DNA of 64,000 bases from positions 38,731-102,730 of the forward strand of contig JAEUJY010000005.1 of assembly GCA_016794525.1 (NCBI GenBank), given 5' to 3'. The notes beneath the pieces were generated by a model. That model worked only from the letters and a program-made list of their open reading frames with translations. It had not been told where the DNA came from and did not search any database. The position numbers and the translations under genes were made by a program. This stretch comes from Myxococcales bacterium. Lineage in GTDB: Bacteria > Myxococcota_A > Polyangia > Haliangiales > Haliangiaceae. Below, one piece after another: positions 59,377-64,000 of the stretch. Numbering within the stretch: the first letter of the stretch is position 1; each line of letters begins with the position of its first letter.

Positions 59377-59427
59377 CCCCGTCGGGGCTTGCCCCCGGCG
59401 GGGAAGGGGCTTTGCGAAAGCCCTTCC
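59377..59427 (-). repeat. Twin-hairpin element, copy 2 (downstream of the 59435 gene)
   Basis: Reading on the minus strand from the stop at 59435, hairpin A (59427-59402; core GGGCTTT, CGC, AAAGCCC with a flanking GGAA/TTCC stem and one bulged base) starts 7 nt after the stop. Hairpin B follows directly (59403-59377): an 11-bp stem with one G-T pair and a GCAAG-type loop. The order, the TCGC core of A and the direct abutment match the copy at 2968. Confidence 0.75.
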
Positions 59428-59434
59428 AAGGTGT

Positions 59435-60373
59435 TCAGTTCATCTCGGCCCGCTCGGCCAGCACCTCGAGCACCTCGTCGACGAAGTCGTCGGGCGGCAC
59501 GAACTCGTAGTGCTCCTCGGTCTCGCGCGTGGGCAGCGTGCGCACGACGCCGTCCTTCCACCAGTACAGGTTGGGCGAGATCGCGCCCGGCCCCTCGGCG
59601 TGCAGGCTGGCGGCCATCACGACCATCGCGTCGAGCGCGCGCAGGGCGCTGCCGTCGATGATCGGGTGCCACACCAGCGTGTGGCGGTTGGGCACGGCGG
59701 CGATCACGCCCAGCGGCGGCTCGTCGGTGACGAAGTCGTTCAGCAAGAGCAGGTTCGAGGCGACGAAGTAGCTGTCGCCGGTCATCGCCCGCACGATCGC
59801 GCCGCCGACGTCGATCTCCTCGATCGCCGCCCGCTGCTCGGCGCGCCGCTGGTTGGCGAGCGCCTGGTAGTACAGCTCGTCGGCCGGGACGCCCCAGCGC
59901 GGCAGCGTGTCGGCGGTGACGGTGACGACGTTCGACGGCAGGTCGTAGCAGAGCACCGCGGTCAGGTCGTCGGCGACGTCGCGCAGCACGAACTGGTCGG
60001 CGCCCTCGACGAAGGTGTCGCGCGAGTACAGCCGCAGCCGCAGCACCGGCCGGGCCGCGGTGAGATCGCCGCCGAGCTGGCCGGCGAGCGCGCGGTCGCT
60101 GCGGCCGGCGACCAGCGCGTCGAAGTGCGACGAGATCACCTCGGCGTAGGTGTCGGGCGGCGACGCGTGGCACAGCTGGGCCAGGTTGGTCAGCCCCAGC
60201 GCCTCGTCCTCGTCGCCGCCCCACCGCCCCCACAGCACGGCGTCGTCGACGCGGTAGGGGTGGCCGCGGCGGGCCAGCTCGCCGATCAGCGCGCGCGCGA
60301 AGGCGTGCCACTCGTCGGCGCTCATGAAGCGCGCCCAGGTCGGCCGGGCCGCGGGATCGAGGCCGGGCACCAT
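59435..60373 (-). CDS. Protein of unknown function, 312 residues
   Basis: The protein has no signal peptide and no membrane segment; it looks like a soluble alpha/beta protein. Recognisable segments are MSADEWHAFARALIGELARRGHPYRVDDAVLWGRWGGDEDEALGLTNLAQLCHA near the start, ARPVLRLRLYSRDTFVEGADQFVLRDVADDLTAVLCYDLPSNVVTV in the middle, and TRETEEHYEFVPPDDFVDEVLEVLAERAEMN at the end. The first part resembles proteins that contact replication or translation partners, but I cannot name a family. Its ATG shares one base with the sixA stop (TGATG), so the two are probably co-expressed. Confidence 0.7.
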   Translation of the reverse strand: MVPGLDPAARPTWARFMSADEWHAFARALIGELARRGHPYRVDDAVLWGRWGGDEDEALGLTNLAQLCHASPPDTYAEVISSHFDALVAGRSDRALAGQLGGDLTAARPVLRLRLYSRDTFVEGADQFVLRDVADDLTAVLCYDLPSNVVTVTADTLPRWGVPADELYYQALANQRRAEQRAAIEEIDVGGAIVRAMTGDSYFVASNLLLLNDFVTDEPPLGVIAAVPNRHTLVWHPIIDGSALRALDAMVVMAASLHAEGPGAISPNLYWWKDGVVRTLPTRETEEHYEFVPPDDFVDEVLEVLAERAEMN

Positions 60374-60843
60374 CAGTCGACGAACAGCGCGGTGGTGGTC
60401 ATCACGTCGGCGCGCGACGTGAAGGTGGGCACGCCGCGATCGAGCGCGGCGCATTGCGCGGTGCGGAACGCCGGGAACGCCGGCCGGCCCATCACCATCG
60501 CGCCGAGCATCGCCAGCGTCGGCTCGTGGCCGACCACCGCGACCGCCATGCCGCGGGCGACCAGGCCGTCGATCACGCGCCGCGGGTGGCAGCCGGGCGC
60601 CAGCGCGGCGTCGATCGCGATCGGCCCGAGGTAGTCGAGGCCGGCGGCCAGCAGCTCGGCGGTCTGCACCGCGCGCGGCAGCGGCGAGCTGACGATCGCG
60701 TCGAGCTCGACCCGCTCCTCGCGCAGCAGCCGGGCCAGGCCGCGGGCGTGCTCGCGGCCGCGGGCCGACAGCCAGCGGTCGGCGTCGGTGCCCGCGACGT
60801 CCTCGGGGACCGCCTCGGCGTGTCGGACCAGGTAGAGCTTCAC
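60373..60843 (-). CDS. sixA: SixA-type histidine phosphatase
   Basis: The 156-residue protein begins KLYLVRHAEAV after a GTG start and is a branch-2-like histidine phosphatase. It has catalytic RHA (R7, H8), VSSPLPRAVQTAELL and the second His in VVGHEPTLAMLGAMV. SixA removes phosphate from histidine-containing phosphotransfer proteins in two-component signalling. No signal peptide. The GTG at 60843 gives the conserved N-terminus; longer frames add non-family residues. It is translationally linked to the following gene. Confidence 0.88.
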   Translation of the reverse strand: MKLYLVRHAEAVPEDVAGTDADRWLSARGREHARGLARLLREERVELDAIVSSPLPRAVQTAELLAAGLDYLGPIAIDAALAPGCHPRRVIDGLVARGMAVAVVGHEPTLAMLGAMVMGRPAFPAFRTAQCAALDRGVPTFTSRADVMTTTALFVD

Positions 60844-60896
60844 GAGGACGATCGAGCATCCCGCCACCGGGGCGGGCTGTCAACGCGCGGCGACCG

Positions 60897-63299
60897 TCAC
60901 GGCGCGGGCAGGATCGACGGCGGAATCTGGTTGGGCATCGGCGGCACGCCGCCGCCCTCGATCCAGGTGTAGACGAAGTAGCTGCCCAGCACGCGCTTGG
61001 AGTAGTTGCGGGCCTGATCGTCGACGATCGCCTCGATGAACTCGTCGGCGGGCCAGGTGCCGCGCAGCTTGAGCCACCGCTTCACCGCGCCCTCGCCGGC
61101 GTTGTACGACGGCGGCACCAGGTGGATGAAGCCCTTCCACTGGTTGACCAGGAAGCCCAGGAAGCGGGCGCCGATCGTGACGTTCTTCTCGGGGTCCTTC
61201 AGGTTCTCCCGCGTCGGCGCGATGCCGGTGCCCTTGGCGAACCGGGTCGCGGTGGAGTTGATCATCTGGGTCAGGCCGATCGCGTTGGCGTACGACTCGA
61301 GCGTCGGCGTGAACGCGCTCTCCTCGCGGACGATGCCCTGCTCGAGCGCGACCGGCGCGCCGTTCTTGTCGGCGTGCTCCTTGAGCAGCGCGTAGAACGC
61401 GGGCGGGTAGGCGATCCGCCAGCGCGCGCGGTTGGCGCCGATCGGCCACTGCCGCTTGTAGTCGAGGATGTGCCAGCGGGTCGGCCAGTGCGACGCGCTG
61501 TAGCGCCCGGCCTTGTCGTACAGCCACGCCAGCGCCCACAGCTGCTCGATCCGATCGGGATCGTCGACCTTCTTCTTGTCGGTCGGCGGCGCCAGGCCGA
61601 TCCCGCGCAGCTCGGCCTCGGCCGGGTCGCCCAGGCCCAGGCGGATCAGCTCGACGGCGCGGGCGAACGCCGGCGTGGCGTAGGCGGCGCGGGGCTGGAA
61701 GCGGAACGCCGGCGCCGCCGCGTCGTAGCCGGGCGGATCGGTCGTGATGTCCTTCACCAGCGCGGCGAAGCGCGTGGCGTCGACCTCGCGGATGCGGTTG
61801 AGCGCCAGCATCGCGTAGTACGTGACCGGGTAGGTGCGCACCGCGTCGGTCCACGCGGCCAGCGCCTCGGCGGTGTGGCCGCGGCGCAGCTCGGCCCGGC
61901 CGATCCAGTACTGCGGCTGGCCCTCGGCCCAGTAGTTGTCGTCGATCGGCACCGCGGCGATCTGCTGCCGCCAGTAGCCGATGGCCTTGGCGTCGTCGTT
62001 GGCGCGGAACGCCCGCCAGCCCAGCCGCCACAGCGCCTCGGCGCGCATGTCGCCGGCGGGGAACTTGACCGGCAGCGACTCGAGCGCGGCGGTGACCTTG
62101 GCGTCGTCGCCCAGATCGGCCCACTCCTCGGCCTCGCGCAGGAGCGCGTCGTCGGCGTAGCTGTTGGCGGGGTCGGCGGCGGCGGCGGCGCGGTAGCGGT
62201 CGATCGAGGTCGCGTGGTCGCCGTTGTACGCGTAGGACCGGCCGGCCTGGTAGTACGAGCGCACCGTCAGGTCGTTGTCGCCGGCGGTCGTGCACGCGGC
62301 CGCGGCCTCGTCGAAGCGCGGCGCGGCCTCCTTGCGGTTGCGGGCCTTGAACAGGCTCTGGGCGCGGTGGTAGCTCGCGACGCAGGTGTCGGCCGGCGTG
62401 CGATCGGGCGCGGTCAGCGCGTCGGCGTACGCCGCCTCCGACTCGGGGTTGCGCATGCCGTCGAACAGCGCCTTGGCCCGGGTCAGCCGCTCGGCGATCG
62501 TCAGCGGCGGCTGCGCGGCGCCGGCCTTGGCCAGCGCGTCGAGCCGCGCGGCGGCCTTGGTGGCCCACGACGACAGCGGATCGTCGACGGTGATCGCCCG
62601 GTACAGCGCGGCGGCGTCGGGGCCGGCGTCGCGCGCGGCCTCGAGCGCCTCGGCGCGCCGGAAGCGGGCCTCGGAGCGACGGATGCCGTCGGGGCGGCGG
62701 GCCAGGTAGTCGCCGTAGTGCGCGGCGATCGCGGCCTGGTCGCCGCCGGCGCGCAGCAGATCGCCGACCAGCAGCTCGGCGTCGGCGCCGACGATGCTGG
62801 CCCGATCGACGGCGCGGGCCAGATCGAGCGCGCGCGCGGTGTCGTGGGCGAAGTAGCGTGCCCGCGCCTCCTGGTAGCCGAGCCAGTCGGCGAGCAACGG
62901 CAGGCTGGCGCGCGCGCCGCCGAACGCGTCGGCGGCGGCCTGCCAGCGCCCGAGTTGGGCCAGCGCGACGCCCGACAGCGCCAGCGCGCGGCCGCGCTCG
63001 GCGGGATCGGCGGCGGCCAGCGCCAGCGCGCTGAACGCGCTGGCGGCGGTGGTCCAGTCCTCGCGGGCTAGCGCAGCGGCGGCCGCGGAGCCGGCGAAGT
63101 ACGGCGCGCCCATGTCCTCGGTCAGCGCCGCGGTCGGCGGACCCGGCGGCGGCGCGTCGATCGCGACGCCGGCGTCGACGGTGGCGGCGGCCACCGGGCT
63201 CGGCGGCGGCACGTGGGTGCGGTGCCGCCCGGCGTCGTCCCCCGAGCACGCCGCCGCCGCCCACGCGAATACACCGACGAGGAAACCGGCCTTGGACAT
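60897..63299 (-). CDS. Lytic murein transglycosylase with TPR-like N-terminus (lipoprotein)
   Basis: The 800-residue protein has a lipoprotein signal (MSKAGFLVGVFAWAAAAC, SGDDAG) and a short VDAGVAIDAPPP tail. Residues ~60-600 are Ala-rich helical repeats, like the U-shaped superhelix of Slt70. The C-terminal SLT domain (about 640-790) has the catalytic Glu in IVREESAFTPTLESYANAIGLTQMI (about 658) and PSYNAGEGAVKRWL. It cuts glycan strands to make 1,6-anhydromuropeptides, in cell-wall turnover or to admit machines across the wall. An orthologous arrangement to Slt is likely. Confidence 0.93.
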   Translation of the reverse strand: MSKAGFLVGVFAWAAAACSGDDAGRHRTHVPPPSPVAAATVDAGVAIDAPPPGPPTAALTEDMGAPYFAGSAAAAALAREDWTTAASAFSALALAAADPAERGRALALSGVALAQLGRWQAAADAFGGARASLPLLADWLGYQEARARYFAHDTARALDLARAVDRASIVGADAELLVGDLLRAGGDQAAIAAHYGDYLARRPDGIRRSEARFRRAEALEAARDAGPDAAALYRAITVDDPLSSWATKAAARLDALAKAGAAQPPLTIAERLTRAKALFDGMRNPESEAAYADALTAPDRTPADTCVASYHRAQSLFKARNRKEAAPRFDEAAAACTTAGDNDLTVRSYYQAGRSYAYNGDHATSIDRYRAAAAADPANSYADDALLREAEEWADLGDDAKVTAALESLPVKFPAGDMRAEALWRLGWRAFRANDDAKAIGYWRQQIAAVPIDDNYWAEGQPQYWIGRAELRRGHTAEALAAWTDAVRTYPVTYYAMLALNRIREVDATRFAALVKDITTDPPGYDAAAPAFRFQPRAAYATPAFARAVELIRLGLGDPAEAELRGIGLAPPTDKKKVDDPDRIEQLWALAWLYDKAGRYSASHWPTRWHILDYKRQWPIGANRARWRIAYPPAFYALLKEHADKNGAPVALEQGIVREESAFTPTLESYANAIGLTQMINSTATRFAKGTGIAPTRENLKDPEKNVTIGARFLGFLVNQWKGFIHLVPPSYNAGEGAVKRWLKLRGTWPADEFIEAIVDDQARNYSKRVLGSYFVYTWIEGGGVPPMPNQIPPSILPAP

Positions 63300-63425
63300 G
63301 ATCGGACCCTAACAACGCCGATCGCCACCGGCAAATTCCGGGGCCCGTCGCCGGTGGTCAGCGCTCGTCCGTCGTCCGGTCGAGCACAGGTCGATGCGCC
63401 GGGAGGCTCGCGCCCTGGGGGGAGG

Positions 63426-63471
63426 CTCGGCGGGGGCATGACCCCGCCGAGGAGGGCTCGGCGACGAGCCC
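63426..63471 (-). repeat. Twin-hairpin element, copy 3 (downstream of the 63479 gene)
   Basis: Reading on the minus strand, hairpin A is GGGCTCG-TCGC-CGAGCCC (63471-63454), starting 7 nt after the stop at 63479. Hairpin B is a perfect 10-bp stem (63451-63426), CTCGGCGGGG with CCCCGCCGAG and a 6-nt loop. CCTCCCC follows B, as at 3019 in copy 1. A and B are 2 nt apart. Confidence 0.8.
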
Positions 63472-63478
63472 CTGAGAC

Positions 63479-64000
63479 TCAATCGTGGCCGTGGCCCTTG
63501 CCGTGGCCCTTGCCGTGGCCCTTGCCCTTGCCCGGGCCGTCGTGGCCGTCGTGGTCGTCGTCCTTGGCGTCGAGGCCCCACAGCTCGACCTGGGCCTTGC
63601 CGCCGCCCGGCAGGTTGCCGTAGCGGAACTCGACCTTCTTGATGAAGCGGGCGTCGCCCGGGAGGTCGATGACGCGCGACGTGGCGTTCTGGCCGAACAC
63701 CAGCCGCAGGTTGGGCGAGAACGACGTGCCGTCGCCGAACTCGACGACCATGTCGAACATCTCGAGCGCCGAGTGCTCGACCACGACCGCGAGCGCGCGG
63801 TAGCGGCGCTTGCCCTTGCCGACCTTGATGCTGTCGCGATCGACGCGGCCCTCGACCCAGCGCTCGCCGAGCTTGTCCCAGTCGCTCGAGCGATCGAAGC
63901 GCTTGTCGCCGCGATCGTCGTCGCGGACGACCGGCGGCGGGGGCGGCGGGGGCGGCGGCGGCGCGGGCGGCGGGGGCGCGACCACCACCGGCGGGGGCGG
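63479..64000 (-). CDS. Exported beta-sandwich protein (DUF2541/YaaI-like), N-terminus outside the window
   Basis: The frame is open to the right edge, so the start is missing. After a poly-Pro/Val linker (APPPPPAPPPPPPPP-type) comes about 110 residues. RWVEGRVDRDSIKVGKGKRRYRALAVVVEHSALEMFDMVVEFGDG and ATSRVIDLPGDARFIKKVEFRYGNLPGGGKAQVELWG match the pattern of DUF2541/YaaI-type periplasmic proteins. The C-terminus is GKGKGHGKGHGKGHGHD, a repeated Gly-His-Lys tail that could bind metal. Function unknown. Confidence 0.65.
   Translation of the reverse strand, partial: PPPPVVVAPPPPAPPPPPPPPPPVVRDDDRGDKRFDRSSDWDKLGERWVEGRVDRDSIKVGKGKRRYRALAVVVEHSALEMFDMVVEFGDGTSFSPNLRLVFGQNATSRVIDLPGDARFIKKVEFRYGNLPGGGKAQVELWGLDAKDDDHDGHDGPGKGKGHGKGHGKGHGHD

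Overview
The window is 64 kb of very GC-rich DNA (roughly 70 % or more by eye) that reads as a chromosome segment of a Myxococcota bacterium, most likely of the Haliangium/Kofleriaceae type. Four features point there: many lipoproteins carrying Asp/Ala-rich 'IDA/VDA' repeats, a secreted metalloprotease ending in a MYXO-CTERM sorting signal, a Ser/Thr kinase fused to TPRs, and a DUF4215 Cys-rich repeat. I see no insertion sequence, integrase, phage gene, CRISPR array or rRNA. One tRNA is present: tRNA-Leu(GAG), with its own promoter and terminator.

Region by region. 0-16.5 kb: five genes that together can take uracil or thymine through the reductive degradation route. They are preA-like, dihydropyrimidinase, beta-ureidopropionase, beta-alanine:pyruvate aminotransferase and methylmalonate/malonate-semialdehyde dehydrogenase. 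They are interleaved with a Thg1-like 3'-5' polymerase, a TonB-dependent receptor, cobT-cobS and several envelope proteins. 16.6-31.2 kb: a kinase-TPR protein, a secreted isoamylase, small membrane and lipoproteins, and a 1626-residue SIR2-like/TPR protein translationally coupled to a lipoprotein, then a TonB/HEAT lipoprotein. 31.2-42.8 kb: a formylglycine-generating-enzyme-like protein, carB-greA, an esterase, an amino-acid permease, serA, a MYXO-CTERM metalloprotease and the tRNA. 42.9-53.2 kb: a TraB/GumN lipoprotein, a porin-like protein, an SDR, an M20 peptidase, argC-argB, and a branched-chain aminotransferase overlapping a benzoate-CoA-ligase-like enzyme. 53.3-64 kb: dnaJ, a Tat lipoprotein, a two-domain M16 peptidase, sixA, a lytic transglycosylase and a partial secreted protein.

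Repeats are the most unusual part. Convergent gene pairs are either packed tightly (80 bp or less) or separated by a 320-550 bp gap, and all four large gaps contain repeats. These are a twin-hairpin element (2968), a 63-bp tandem repeat (40808), two adjacent 6-bp arrays (50333-50645), and an array of about 20 copies of a 24-bp unit built on the palindrome CCCACGTGGG (54498-55012). A family of hairpins with a TCGC loop recurs 4-7 nt after stop codons at four places.

Promoters follow a clear pattern. Good TTGACA-N17-TAnnnn promoters precede dnaJ and the tRNA, and several genes have a TAnnnT -10 hexamer only 6-9 nt before the start codon, which suggests frequent leaderless transcription. Start codons below were chosen with this in mind.
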